Part shown: piece by piece, positions 34,006 to 42,895 of the stretch
Numbering within the stretch: the stretch's first letter is position 1
Layout of the letters: each line of letters starts with the position of its first letter
From: Mesorhizobium kowhaii
GTDB lineage: Bacteria > Pseudomonadota > Alphaproteobacteria > Rhizobiales > Rhizobiaceae
Reading direction: 5' to 3'
Assembly (NCBI RefSeq): GCF_003253745.1
Contig: NZ_MZXV01000001.1
Location: forward strand, 36,132 to 100,131
Length of the DNA: 64,000 bases
Notes under the pieces: model-generated
The model's database searches: none
The model's input: the letters and a program-made list of their open reading frames with translations, nothing else
What the model was told of the DNA's origin: nothing
Position numbers and translations under genes: made by a program

Positions 34006-34209
34006 ATGCCGACTTCGACCTTCGCCTTTGCCGGCGGCGATGCCTTCACCATTGGTGGCGTGCCTATCTCCAAGGACAGCGCAATGATCGAAGCCGGCTT
34101 CGACCTGCAGATGTCGGCCAATGCCGCATTCGGTCTATCCTATGTCGGCCAGTTCGGCTCCCACACTGCGGACAACGGCGCCAGGGCCAACCTGAACGTC
34201 AGGTTCTGA
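34006..34209 (+). pseudogene. C-terminal fragment of an autotransporter beta-barrel
   Basis: A 67-codon frame encodes FAFAGGDAFTIGGVPISKDS, AMIEAGFDLQMSANAAFGLS and YVGQFGSHTADNGARANLNV, ending in Arg-Phe. This alternating pattern with a terminal aromatic residue is the last few strands of an autotransporter translocator domain. Passenger and most of the barrel are missing, and no ribosome-binding site precedes it. Confidence 0.65.
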
Positions 34210-34257
34210 CGGCGACAGATAAGGACGATCGCCGGCTTTGGCCGGACGCCGAAGCTG

Positions 34258-34285
34258 CCAATCTCCCCTGCAAGGCGGAGATTGG
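34258..34285. repeat. Rhizobial intergenic palindrome
   Basis: CCAATCTCC and GGAGATTGG form a perfect 9-bp stem around a short loop, within GCTGCCAATCTCCCCTGCAA. This resembles a very common palindromic element of Mesorhizobium intergenic regions (from general knowledge). It sits between the autotransporter relic and the secreted Cys protein. Confidence 0.6.
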
Positions 34286-34465
34286 CCGCCATCGACGCTT
34301 TCGCCAATCTCCAGCGCGTCCCACCGCTCACCACGACAGCGCGAAGGCGAGCTTGCCGAAATGCCGCCCGCCGGCCGCCCATACCGACGCCAGCTGCGCG
34401 CCTCTTTTCTGACAACGCCGGCAATCACTGGCGCTCGAAGCGACCAATCTATCGGGGAAACCCAG

Positions 34466-34795
34466 CTATCGATGCTCAATTTCCTGGAGCCGAACGTAGG
34501 CGTCATGCTGCTTTTTGTAGCAGTAATTCACCATGCCCCAATCCTGTGTCCATTGCGAAAGGCACTGACTGAGCATGTCTTTCTCGGCGACGCTGAGCGA
34601 GGATTTATGAATCTTCGCGACGGCGTCGATCGCGTCGATCTGCCTGCCGATGCAATACTCCTGCATCGAGTAGTCGTTAGCCCATTCGGCTTTGCAGTTG
34701 GCCTCAATGTCGGCTAGAGAGTCGGCCTGATCGTTGGCCAGCGCCGGATAGGCGCCGATGAATAGCAACGCTGCCAAAAATAAAAGTCTTACCAC
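34466..34795 (-). CDS. Secreted protein with duplicated Cys-Trp motif
   Basis: A 109-residue protein with a clear signal peptide (MVRLLFLAALLFIGAYPALA, then cleavage before NDQ). The mature part has two copies of one motif: CKAEWANDYSMQEYC and CLSQWTQDWGMVNYC, about 45 residues apart, each likely closed by a disulfide in the periplasm. The family is not recognised. The gene stands alone; GGAAGG precedes its start, and a hairpin lies upstream at 34975. Confidence 0.7.
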   Translation of the reverse strand: MVRLLFLAALLFIGAYPALANDQADSLADIEANCKAEWANDYSMQEYCIGRQIDAIDAVAKIHKSSLSVAEKDMLSQCLSQWTQDWGMVNYCYKKQHDAYVRLQEIEHR

Positions 34796-34974
34796 CTTCC
34801 CCTCCGACGGCGTTGAGCATGCCGGAACCTAGATGCCGGCGCAAGGCCGACTTTTCAACGGTTACAACGTCCGATAGCGGATCAAGTCACAACAATGTCC
34901 GGCTTGATTGCCGGAACCATTTCGGCTACTGGATTTTACCGGTCCGGGAACCCAAGCAATTTTTGGACCGTGGA

Positions 34975-35015
34975 GAGCCCGCCGTGCCGAAAGGTGGGCG
35001 GGCTCGTTTCGTTTG
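34975..35015 (+). terminator. Hairpin terminator
   Basis: GAGCCCGCC and GGCGGGCTC form a 9-bp stem followed by CGTTTCGTTT. The gene it would end on the plus strand is missing, so it may be left from a lost gene. Confidence 0.6.
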
Positions 35016-35071
35016 ATTTGGGGCATAAGCGACCGCCCCATGCCGAGTTGATCTCAAGCCACTCTGACTTG

Positions 35072-35099
35072 GCCCGCTGGCTGCGCCCGGCGGGCTTTT
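35072..35099 (+). terminator. Second hairpin terminator
   Basis: GCCCGC and GCGGGC form a 6-bp stem around a GC-rich loop, followed by TTTT. It looks like a weak terminator; no plus-strand gene ends immediately before it. Confidence 0.45.
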
Positions 35100-35364
35100 G
35101 TGGGCGGCGTTCCCCCGGCAACGGATGCCTCGGACGCGGACTGGCAGCTTTTGAGCCTTTGAATGTCAGAAGCGGACCTTCATGCGCCTTGGGCACATCG
35201 ACCTGGCCGGACGCTGGGCCTACATCAAATCCTCTGGTGCATAACCGTCCAACGCTCCCTTAAATGTGATCCAACGGATCCTACCTGCGGAGTTCCGGTC
35301 CCCTACAATTTGACGAGGAAATTCTGCTGATGCGTGGATTTCATTGTCAGCGAGGGATGGAGAC

Positions 35365-35823
35365 ATGCTCACTCTTACAATCAACGGACTATCACACGAC
35401 GTCGATGTGCCGGAAGACATGCCGCTTCTGTGGGTGCTGCGCGACCATCTCAATCTGGTCGGCACCAAATATGGCTGTGGCATCGCCCAATGCGGCGTTT
35501 GCACTGTGCATGTGGGTGGCAAGCCGGTGCGTTCTTGCCAATTGACCATCGGCGATGTCGGCACCCGCGCCGTCGTCACCATTGAAGGGATTGGCAGCAC
35601 GCCCAACGGCGCCAAAGTCCAGCAGGCCTGGATGGAAGCCGCAGTGCCGCAATGCGGCTATTGCCAAGCCGGCCAGATCATGTCGGCCACGGCGCTTCTC
35701 GACAGCAACCCTCAGCCCGACGATTCCGACATTGACGCGGCCATGGCGGGCAATATCTGCCGCTGCGGGACCTATATCCGCATCCGCCGGGCGATCAAGA
35801 ACGCCGCTGCCAAATCGGCATGA
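35365..35823 (+). CDS. (2Fe-2S) subunit of isoquinoline/aldehyde oxidoreductase
   Basis: A 152-residue protein with two 2Fe-2S centres. The plant-ferredoxin type site is CGIAQCGVC at 38-46 plus Cys58; the second helical domain has CGYC at 97-100 and CRC at 132-134 ([17 protein letters not shown]). This matches the alpha subunit of IorA-type molybdenum hydroxylases. GGAG precedes ATG 35365. It passes electrons from the molybdenum subunit to the cytochrome. The next gene overlaps it by four bases (ATGA). Confidence 0.9.
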   Translation: MLTLTINGLSHDVDVPEDMPLLWVLRDHLNLVGTKYGCGIAQCGVCTVHVGGKPVRSCQLTIGDVGTRAVVTIEGIGSTPNGAKVQQAWMEAAVPQCGYCQAGQIMSATALLDSNPQPDDSDIDAAMAGNICRCGTYIRIRRAIKNAAAKSA

Positions 35824-37190
35824 CCATGAAAAAAGCCATCGGTATCGTCGTCGCGGCCATTGCCGTTGTCGCACTTGGTTTCTCGGGCTGCCTGTTTCTT
35901 GGCCGGGATCCGATGTCCTTTGCCGGCGGCTCGACCGTGGCACTGGCAGCTTACCAGGGCGTCGATATCACCGGTGTTCCCGCCCAGCTTGCCAGTGCCG
36001 ATCTGGTCAAGCGCGGCGAATATCTTACCCATGCCGCGGACTGCCAGGCCTGCCACACCGCTCCGGGCGGCGCCCCCTTCGCAGGCGGTTTCGCCTTCAA
36101 CATGCCGTTCGGCACAATCTATTCCACAAACATCACGCCGGACAAGCAAACGGGCATCGGCAATTATACCGACGCCCAGTTCCTTGCGGCTGTGCACAAG
36201 GGCATTCGCGCCGACGGCGAAAAACTCTATCCCGCCATGCCCTACAGCTCCTATACCTACATGACGGATGCCGACGCGCTGGCCATCAAGGCCTATCTCT
36301 TCACGCTAGCGCCGGTACATGCCCCGGCCAGGCAGGACCAGCTTTCCTGGCCGTTCAGCCAGCGCAGCCTGCTGGCAATCTGGAACGTCGTGTTCAATCC
36401 CGACGAACGCTTCCGTCCCAACACCGGCCAGAGCCCGCAATGGAACAGAGGCGCCTATCTTGCCGAGGCGATGGGCCATTGCGGCGAATGCCATACACCG
36501 CGCAACCTGGCTTATGCGCCGGACAATCACGGCAAATTCGCTGGTGCCCCCACCGCGGGTTGGCGCGCCTACAACATCACAGGCGACAAGGATTCAGGCA
36601 TTGGCAACTGGAGCGACCAGGATCTCTTTTCCTATCTTTCCACCGGTCATGCCAACGGCCATGGCGGCGCGGCCGGCCCGATGGGTGAAGCGGCCGACGA
36701 CAGCCTGAGCTATCTGGTGCCGGACGACACCCATGCTCTTGTGGCTTATCTGCGCAGCATACCTTCCCATGCGAGCGACCTGCCGCGCACCGTCAAGACG
36801 GCGGCGCCCGCGTCGTACAAGGAGGGTGTGGCGGCGGAGTCCAATTCGCGAGGTGAAAAGATCTTCGCCGGCGCGTGCGCCAGCTGCCACGACTGGACTG
36901 GCGTGAGCCCGGTCACCGACTATGCCACTCTGACCGGCGTGCGTGCGGTGAACGATCCCAGTGCCACCAACGTGGCGCAGACGGTCATCAACGGCGTCAA
37001 CCGCAAGACCGTCGAAGGCACGATCTTCATGCCTGCTTTTGGTGAGGGCTATTCCGACGACGACATTGCCGCCGTGGCCAACTATGTCACCGCCCGGTTT
37101 GGCGCCAAAGGCGCGAACCTGACAGGCAAGGATGTGGCGGATCTGCGCAAGCAGGCGGCCCAGCAATCCAAGGAGACCCCCAATGGCTGA
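35820..37190 (+). CDS. Triheme cytochrome c subunit
   Basis: A 456-residue protein with an N-terminal membrane anchor ([20 protein letters not shown]) and three c-type heme sites: CQACH at 75-79, CGECH at 221-225 and CASCH at 353-357. It has the three-domain layout of the cytochrome subunits of alcohol and aldehyde dehydrogenases. It would take electrons from the 2Fe-2S subunit and pass them to the respiratory chain at the periplasmic face. The start overlaps the previous stop by four bases, and the molybdenum subunit begins inside its end. Confidence 0.9.
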   Translation: MTMKKAIGIVVAAIAVVALGFSGCLFLGRDPMSFAGGSTVALAAYQGVDITGVPAQLASADLVKRGEYLTHAADCQACHTAPGGAPFAGGFAFNMPFGTIYSTNITPDKQTGIGNYTDAQFLAAVHKGIRADGEKLYPAMPYSSYTYMTDADALAIKAYLFTLAPVHAPARQDQLSWPFSQRSLLAIWNVVFNPDERFRPNTGQSPQWNRGAYLAEAMGHCGECHTPRNLAYAPDNHGKFAGAPTAGWRAYNITGDKDSGIGNWSDQDLFSYLSTGHANGHGGAAGPMGEAADDSLSYLVPDDTHALVAYLRSIPSHASDLPRTVKTAAPASYKEGVAAESNSRGEKIFAGACASCHDWTGVSPVTDYATLTGVRAVNDPSATNVAQTVINGVNRKTVEGTIFMPAFGEGYSDDDIAAVANYVTARFGAKGANLTGKDVADLRKQAAQQSKETPNG

Positions 37191-39483
37191 CACGCAATCC
37201 AGCTTTGCCCGGTCCGATGCTTACCTCTCGGCGCTGATACGCGAGGTTCGCTCCGTACCGACGGCCAGTGCGACGGTGACAATGGGACGGCGCACCTTCT
37301 TCAAGCTGGCCGGCGCTGGTGCCGCAGGACTGGTGCTGGGCTTTCACCTTGGAGGCGCAGCGTTCGCGGCGGATGGTGCGAACGTCGATACGGTTGATAG
37401 CAAGGACCAGGCGATGAACGCCTTCATCCGCATCGCTCCGGACAACACGATCACCATCTATTCCAAATGCCCGGAGATCGGCCAGGGCATCAAGACCTCT
37501 TTCGGCGTGATCATTGCCGACGAACTCGACGCCGACTGGAACCATGTCGTCATGGAGCAGGCGGACATCAATCCCAAGGTCTATGGCAGCCAGGGCGCGG
37601 GAGGTTCGACCTCGATCCCGCATGCCTGGGACCAGCTGCGTCAAGCCGGCGCCGGCGCCAAGGTGATGCTCATCGCCGCCGCGGCGGGACAGTGGGCAGT
37701 GGACTCGTCGCAGATTACCGCCAGGGATTCAATCTTGACCCATGCCGCCAGCGGTCGGTCCGCAACCTATGGGTCGCTTGCCGCGGCGGCAGCGAAAATG
37801 CCGGTGCCCGATCCCAGGGACCTGAAGCTGAAGACCCGGACCGAATACCGCCTGATCGGCAAGCGCTATCGCGGCGTCGACGATCCAAAGGTCGTCAGCG
37901 GCCAGCAGCTGTTCGGCATCGATGTCCAGCTCCCCGGCATGGTCTATGCCACCTACACCAAATGTCCGGCGGCGGGCGGCAAGGTCAAATCCTTCAATGT
38001 GGACGAGATCAAGGCCCAGCGCGGCGTGCTCGACGCCTTCGCGGTGGACGGCACCGGCATGATGGTCGAAGTGATGCCGGGCGTCGCCATCATCGCCAGG
38101 GACACCTGGAGCGCTTTCCAAGCCAAGAACAAGCTTCAGGTGGATTGGGACCTGAGCAAGGCGTCGACCGATTCGACGTCGCAATTCTCGGTCCAGGCCA
38201 GCAAGCTGGCGACCAGTTTCCCGCAAAAGGCCGACGACAAGGTCGGTGACGTGGACAAATCCTTCGCCAATGCCGCCAAGACCGTGGAGGCCTACTACGA
38301 ATATCCTTTCGCCGCCCATGTGCCGCTGGAGCCGATGAACACCACGGCGTACTGGCATGACGGCGTGATGGAAATGTGGGTGCCCACCCAGCAGCCCGAT
38401 CGCGGCTTGCCGCTGATTGGAAAAGTGGCAGGCATTGCGCCTGAAAAAGTCGTGATGCACCAGACCCGCGTTGGCGGCGGTTTCGGACGGCGGTTGGTCA
38501 ATGACTATGCCTGCGAGGCCGCGGCCATCGCGCAGAAGGTCAACGCCCCGGTCAAGCTGCAATGGACCCGGGAAGACGATTTCGCCCACGATTTCTACCG
38601 GCCCGCCGGCTACCATCAGTTCAAGGGCGCGATCGACAAGAATGGCAGGCTCGATGCCTGGCGGGAACATTTCATCACTTTCACCGCCGACGGCAAGAAA
38701 GAAGCCTCGGGCGCCAACCTCACCGACAATCTGAGATATTCCATCAAGGCGCCAAACCTGCGCCGCGCCAAGACCATGTTGCCGCTGAGGATCCCCACCG
38801 GCGCCTGGCGCGCGCCGGGCGACAACGCCCAGGTCTTCGCAGCGCAGAGTTTCATGCATGAACTGTCGCTCGCGTCTGGCCGCGACCATGTCGAGTTCCT
38901 GATCGATGCAGTGAACCGCGACGTGCCTGAACTGGCGCCCAAGGACAAAAGCGTCAACTTCAGTCCCAAACGGGCCACCGACGTCATCAGGATGTGCGCC
39001 GAGAAGGCAGGCTGGGGAAAGACACTGCCGAAGCGCAGCGGTTTGGGTCTGGCCTGGTGTTATTCCCACGCCGGACACGTTGCGCAGGCCATTGAGCTTA
39101 GTGTCGATACCAACAAGCAGATCAAGATCGGTCGCATCGTGGTGGTGCTTGACGTCGGCCCAATCATTGACATGGCTGGCTCAGAAGCCCAGGCGCAGGG
39201 CGCGTCCACCGACGCTCTTTCCACCGCCATGGGTCTCAAGATCAACATCGAAAATGGCCGGATCCAAGAGCAGAACTACAATGCCTATCCGATCCTGCGC
39301 ATGCCTTTCGCACCAATGACGATTGATGCCTATTTCATCCAATCGGACAATCCGCCGACAGGCATGGGCGAACCCGCCTTTCCGGCGCTGGCGCCAGCAC
39401 TTGGCAACTCCATCTTCGCCGCCACCGGAGAGCGGGTGCGCCGCCTGCCATTGCGCGATCTGGGCTACGCGCTGGCAGTCTGA
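37183..39483 (+). CDS. Molybdopterin-binding subunit (isoquinoline 1-oxidoreductase beta-like)
   Basis: A 766-residue xanthine-dehydrogenase-type protein. A Tat motif (MGRRTFFKLAGAGAAG) begins at residue 34, so residues 1-33 form an unusual extension; AAGGAG supports the start at 37183, but ATG 37282 is possible. Further blocks: GQGIKTSFGVIIADEL, HVPLEPMNTTAYW, QTRVGGGFGRRLVNDYACEA (molybdopterin loop), GAWRAPGDNAQVFA and GMGEPAFPALAPALGNSIFA with the catalytic Glu. It oxidises an aldehyde or N-heterocycle in the periplasm. No xdhC/coxI-type maturation gene is adjacent. Confidence 0.85.
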   Translation: MADTQSSFARSDAYLSALIREVRSVPTASATVTMGRRTFFKLAGAGAAGLVLGFHLGGAAFAADGANVDTVDSKDQAMNAFIRIAPDNTITIYSKCPEIGQGIKTSFGVIIADELDADWNHVVMEQADINPKVYGSQGAGGSTSIPHAWDQLRQAGAGAKVMLIAAAAGQWAVDSSQITARDSILTHAASGRSATYGSLAAAAAKMPVPDPRDLKLKTRTEYRLIGKRYRGVDDPKVVSGQQLFGIDVQLPGMVYATYTKCPAAGGKVKSFNVDEIKAQRGVLDAFAVDGTGMMVEVMPGVAIIARDTWSAFQAKNKLQVDWDLSKASTDSTSQFSVQASKLATSFPQKADDKVGDVDKSFANAAKTVEAYYEYPFAAHVPLEPMNTTAYWHDGVMEMWVPTQQPDRGLPLIGKVAGIAPEKVVMHQTRVGGGFGRRLVNDYACEAAAIAQKVNAPVKLQWTREDDFAHDFYRPAGYHQFKGAIDKNGRLDAWREHFITFTADGKKEASGANLTDNLRYSIKAPNLRRAKTMLPLRIPTGAWRAPGDNAQVFAAQSFMHELSLASGRDHVEFLIDAVNRDVPELAPKDKSVNFSPKRATDVIRMCAEKAGWGKTLPKRSGLGLAWCYSHAGHVAQAIELSVDTNKQIKIGRIVVVLDVGPIIDMAGSEAQAQGASTDALSTAMGLKINIENGRIQEQNYNAYPILRMPFAPMTIDAYFIQSDNPPTGMGEPAFPALAPALGNSIFAATGERVRRLPLRDLGYALAV

Positions 39484-40074
39484 CAGATCAATGCAGACTC
39501 AACTGCATGGGCCTTGACCACGGCTCATATGGTTTTTGCTTTCTTGAAGCTGCAATTCTTGGCGCAACCGCGACCTCCAGTGTGGTCGCCGGAGATCTCT
39601 GCTTTTGGGCAAACGGAAATTTGAACTCCACGACCGAGAGGAGGCGCAACGCTGACGTGAAGGTGACGTTCGGCATAGCTGCTTCTCCGCCATTTCATCC
39701 GCCTTCTGGTTTCAGAGATCGAAGGGCGAGCTGTTGCGAATGGCTTTGCGGGTGGTGTTGAAACGTCCTTACAACTCGATGCTTGGCATCAGCAAGCAGA
39801 TGTAGCGCCAGCAGATCCTGCGCGCTCGTTCCAGGTCCTCTTCGATATATTCACCGGCGCTCTCCCAGAAGAAGCCGTCGATCAAACCGTGCGCTCCAGT
39901 CGAGGATGACGGCAGTCGGCTGGCGCTCCGCCCGGTCAAACAGGTCAAGCTGCTTTGGTTTCATCTATTGCACCGTGCCTATTGTTTATTAGACGGGGCG
40001 AATATAGCCAGATTTAGCACTTGCGCACGCGCGATTATTGCTCGACTGTCTAGCGAAAACGTGGGAGGCATATC
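39484..40074. other. Intergenic region after the oxidoreductase operon
   Basis: No intact gene apart from the frameshifted small gene at 39769-39964. The stretch 39484-39768 shows no coherent frame or repeat. Confidence 0.4.
39769..39964 (-). pseudogene. Frameshifted small phage-like gene
   Basis: From ATG 39964 the frame reads MKPKQLDLFDRAERQPTAVI and LDWSARFDRRLLLGERR then stops. One frame over, the sequence continues HGLIDGFFWESAGEYIEEDL and ERARRICWRYICLLMPSIEL to a stop at 39769. The second part reads like real protein (WESAGEYIEEDLERARRICW), so a one-base lesion near 39890 split the gene. Family not recognised. Confidence 0.4.
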
Positions 40075-40386
40075 ATGCGCGCGATACTCGGAATTTTTGG
40101 TGTTATTCAGATCGGCGGTGCGATCTTGATCTTCCTGTTCGCCAAGTCCGAAATCCAAGAGATCCTGGGCTCGGTCTCGTTCGGTATGGGCGTCATGACG
40201 GTCGGCCTGTCGGGCGTGATTGCGTTGCTCGAAAAGCAGACGGTCGGCCTGTCGGGCGTAATTGCGTTGCTTGAAAAGCAGTTGGCGATTTCGACCGACC
40301 GAGGAAGCCTAGAGCGTGGCGAGGTTAAGGACCTACCGCCGAGCCGCCATTCTCTTGATTATTCTTATTTTGAGCATGCCGATTAG
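40075..40386 (+). CDS. Small membrane protein with internal duplication
   Basis: A 103-residue protein not recognised. One N-terminal membrane helix (AILGIFGVIQIGGAILIFLF) is followed by an amphipathic region in which the 14-residue unit TVGLSGVIALLEKQ occurs twice in tandem (40198-40281). GGGAGG precedes the start. The duplicated unit is hydrophobic with a charged end (LLEKQ), so it may pack on the membrane. The C-terminus is hydrophilic. Confidence 0.6.
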   Translation: MRAILGIFGVIQIGGAILIFLFAKSEIQEILGSVSFGMGVMTVGLSGVIALLEKQTVGLSGVIALLEKQLAISTDRGSLERGEVKDLPPSRHSLDYSYFEHAD

Positions 40387-40830
40387 GCGCTGTCGTTTGG
40401 CACCTGCTGGCTCGAGCGCTTCGGCCGCAAGATGACCAAGGCATGCGACTGCTGGAACGACGAAAGCGAAAAGGGCGGTCGTCGTGGCGGTCGCGGCGGT
40501 GGCCGCTCGGAAGCCCGCGACGAATTCCGCGCCGCCCCCGCCGGCTGCGCGCGGCTCTCGGTGACTTCGTCGATGCCCCGGCCGACAAGCAGGTCGAGGC
40601 GATCAGCATTCTCAAAGCAGCCGCCGAGGCGCTAGAAGCGCTGTCATACTGCTGATCTCGCCCGCGCCGCCGCGCGTCTCCTGAGCGCGCAAAGACAAGA
40701 CCGAAGAAGCGCGGGAGACCCGGGCTTTTCTCGTCTTCAGGCATGCCCGGGATCATTCCTTGCCGACATAGTCGCTGATCAGCATGTTGCGCCTTCCCGA
40801 TTCTAATGGTCGTCTCGGTCGGCGCGGTAC
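40387..40830. other. Intergenic region with possible decayed small gene
   Basis: A plus-strand frame of 70 codons (40443-40655) ends DFVDAPADKQVEAISILKAA, which looks like the C-terminus of a protein, but its Arg-rich first half looks non-coding. It may be a 5'-frameshifted relic. Nothing else is seen. Confidence 0.35.
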
Positions 40831-42225
40831 TCAGCGGGCGAACAGCTTTCTTATCCCTCGCAAGGGTGCTGTGAGTCGCCAACTGTGCGACGCGAGCAGC
40901 GCATTGCGCTCACCGACGACGCCGTCCCTGTCGCGCAAGAGGGCATCGCGTTCGGCGATCAACCTGTGTTGTGCGGTTGCGAGGTTGTTCCGCTCAGCGA
41001 TCAGATTGTTGTGGTTAGAGGCTAGGGCATCGTGTGCGGCGATCAACCTGTCTTGGGCTGTTGCGAGGTTGTTCCGCTCAGCGATCAGATTGTTGTGGTT
41101 AGAAGCTAGGGCATCGTGTGCGGCGATCAACCTGTCTTGGGCTGTTGCGAGGTTGTTCCGGTCAGCAAGCAGACTGTTGTGGGCTTGGGCAAGCGCATCA
41201 CGTTCGCCCGCCAGGACGCGAACTTCCGTGGACTGCTGTTCCAAAAAGGTTGTAAGTTTCGAATTCTCCTGGCGGATCCGCTCCGCCTCGGCGTTGAGCA
41301 TGCCGTAGTCACCACGCAATTGCTCAACCGCCAATTCCTCCGCCGCCACCGCTGCCCCAAATGTTTCGCAGCCTTCATCAAATTTCGTTCGCACAAGGTC
41401 CAGCCGATCAAGCAAATCCCTGTTTTCACCGTCAGCAACGATGGCGGTCAGAATTTCGTAGGTCTCGCGGACCAAGGCTGTAATGTCCGGATGGTTCTGC
41501 ATGTCTTCGAGGGTGGACCTTTCATGATAAAGGTCCGTCGTCAAAAACTGGTCGATCTTGACGTCGGGGCGGTCGGAACGAACGGGCCAGATCAGACCGG
41601 TTTTTTCGGCCGCGCGGTCCATATGATTTCGCCAGTCGATCAGTAATCCTTCATATGGGAGAAAGTATCGCGGCAGGTGTCGCGAATGATATTCGGCATC
41701 GAGCACGTGCCTGAGCCACAAAAGAAGCGATTTCGGCAGCGCAATCTTGTCCCGCCGCTGCAGCGAATATGCGATCTCAAGAGGATTGCGCACCGGTAGA
41801 AAAGCGATAGGACTGACATTCATCTCGGCCAAGATCGACGACATGAATGGAACAAATCTGCATATCCGGGGGTCCTTGATAATGATCAAGGGTTCGTCGC
41901 CGAACTCGTCGATGAGCAGCGCCTTTGTCTTCTGACGATGCCGCTCTGCTGCCTCCGAGTGTATCCATTGTGGATTGAGTTGACGCCAATCATGCCAGCA
42001 AGAGCCTGCCGATGCGAGCAGTTCGTCATGCGCTGCGACAAGGGGCAAACTCTCGAAGAATCCGAGCGGATTGGAGGCATTCAAGGGCAATAAGGTTTTC
42101 GGCCCGACAGCTCCCAGTGTGTTGACCACGCCGCCAAGCGCCGAGGTCCCGCTCCGGTGCATTCCAAGGACAAGGATGGCCTGCCGGTCCGGCGACGATG
42201 GTAGTCCGGCTATTTTGGTTATCAA
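40831..42225 (-). CDS. Sulfotransferase-like protein with tandem-repeat coiled coil
   Basis: A 464-residue protein. Residues 16-230 are sulfotransferase-like: AILVLGMHRSGTSALGGVVN (PAPS loop), PLIIIKDPRICRFVPFMSSI and FLPVRNPLEIAYSLQRRD (3'-phosphate site). From residue 300 a long coiled coil follows with three tandem 28-residue units (RNNLATAQDRLIAAHDALAS at 356, 384 and, diverged, 412). The tail ASHSWRLTAPLRGIRKLFAR is the SWRLTAPLR motif that ends many coiled-coil polysaccharide transferases. Likely a chain-modifying enzyme of the surface glycan. TTG 42225 is the start given by the frame; an upstream start cannot be excluded. Confidence 0.75.
   Translation of the reverse strand: MITKIAGLPSSPDRQAILVLGMHRSGTSALGGVVNTLGAVGPKTLLPLNASNPLGFFESLPLVAAHDELLASAGSCWHDWRQLNPQWIHSEAAERHRQKTKALLIDEFGDEPLIIIKDPRICRFVPFMSSILAEMNVSPIAFLPVRNPLEIAYSLQRRDKIALPKSLLLWLRHVLDAEYHSRHLPRYFLPYEGLLIDWRNHMDRAAEKTGLIWPVRSDRPDVKIDQFLTTDLYHERSTLEDMQNHPDITALVRETYEILTAIVADGENRDLLDRLDLVRTKFDEGCETFGAAVAAEELAVEQLRGDYGMLNAEAERIRQENSKLTTFLEQQSTEVRVLAGERDALAQAHNSLLADRNNLATAQDRLIAAHDALASNHNNLIAERNNLATAQDRLIAAHDALASNHNNLIAERNNLATAQHRLIAERDALLRDRDGVVGERNALLASHSWRLTAPLRGIRKLFAR
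40909..41160 (-). repeat. Three tandem 84-bp repeats in the sulfotransferase gene
   Basis: Units at 41077-41160, 40993-41076 and 40909-40992. The first two encode identical residues (RNNLATAQDRLIAAHDALAS plus SNHNNLIAE); the third diverges in its second half. The frame is preserved, so unit loss or gain would simply shorten or lengthen the coiled coil. Confidence 0.9.
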
Positions 42226-42284
42226 TCGAAGGTGCTTTGCATTCTGGTCCTGGTAAGGATCCTACGCTTAGATCAAACTGTGTC

Positions 42285-42790
42285 AAAACGTCAATTCTGT
42301 GAATGACCGCGGAACCCGGATTCCGCACATCGATGCGCGGGAAGGCATGTGTGAGGATGGCACGGGGGATCACCACGTTCATCCATACATTCTTGTCGCT
42401 GCCGATCATTTTCAGAGGTTCTGCCGCTGTGACCAGGGCCGCCTCTCCCTGCCCCACACCATAGTCACGACCGACCTGGGTTCCGGCCAGCACGGTGTCG
42501 GCTTTGTTGATCAGCAGAAGGTAGCCGTCATTGTCATCATCGGCGATGTTGCTCGCCTTTCTCGTCGCATGCTTGATTGTTCCGGACATCTGGCCAAGAA
42601 CAATGGGCCCGATCGCCTCGGCTTCGATCGTGGCCTCGAAAGGCAGATTGCCGGATATTCCGTATTCGACCGACCATATCTCCGCGACATGGATATCTTG
42701 CCAGAGGGAAAATCGATCACGTTCGTTGAGATGCGGAGGCAATTGAGTCGATGAAAACGTCGTCTTTCGCGACAATGAAACACCCCCCAA
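42285..42790 (-). pseudogene. AraC-family regulator, N-terminal domain only
   Basis: The frame encodes RFSLWQDIHVAEIWSVEYGI, FEATIEAEAIGPIVLGQMSG, GYLLLINKADTVLAGTQVGR and WMNVVIPRAILTHAFPRIDV, the AraC_binding_2 sensor domain. The two C-terminal HTH motifs needed for DNA binding are missing; after about 42285 the frame runs through the beginning of the sulfotransferase gene in another phase. The gene was cut when that gene or its neighbour was inserted. Confidence 0.65.
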
Positions 42791-42895
42791 TAAACACCAG
42801 CTTCGAAAAATACCGAACGCGATGCTTCCCACTCGAAGGATAACTAGCAACATTATCGTTTGGTGTCTCAACCGATCAAACGTAACCGTTTAATT

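Larger units (their letters stand above)
34796..35364. other. Intergenic region with two hairpins
   Basis: No gene is convincing. Besides the two hairpins listed separately, the region contains the promoter of the oxidoreductase operon at its right end; no clear boxes were found. Confidence 0.4.

Noticed and set aside
34900..35100. Possible tRNA in the hairpin-rich region
   Set aside because: No cloverleaf with T-loop (GGTTCGAATC-like) could be drawn; the hairpins look like terminators.
37729..39078. 450-codon minus-strand open frame
   Set aside because: Antisense of the Mo subunit gene; composition is typical of a reverse-complement shadow in high-GC DNA.
41120..41646. 176-codon plus-strand frame
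   Set aside because: Antisense of the sulfotransferase gene; periodicity derives from its repeats.
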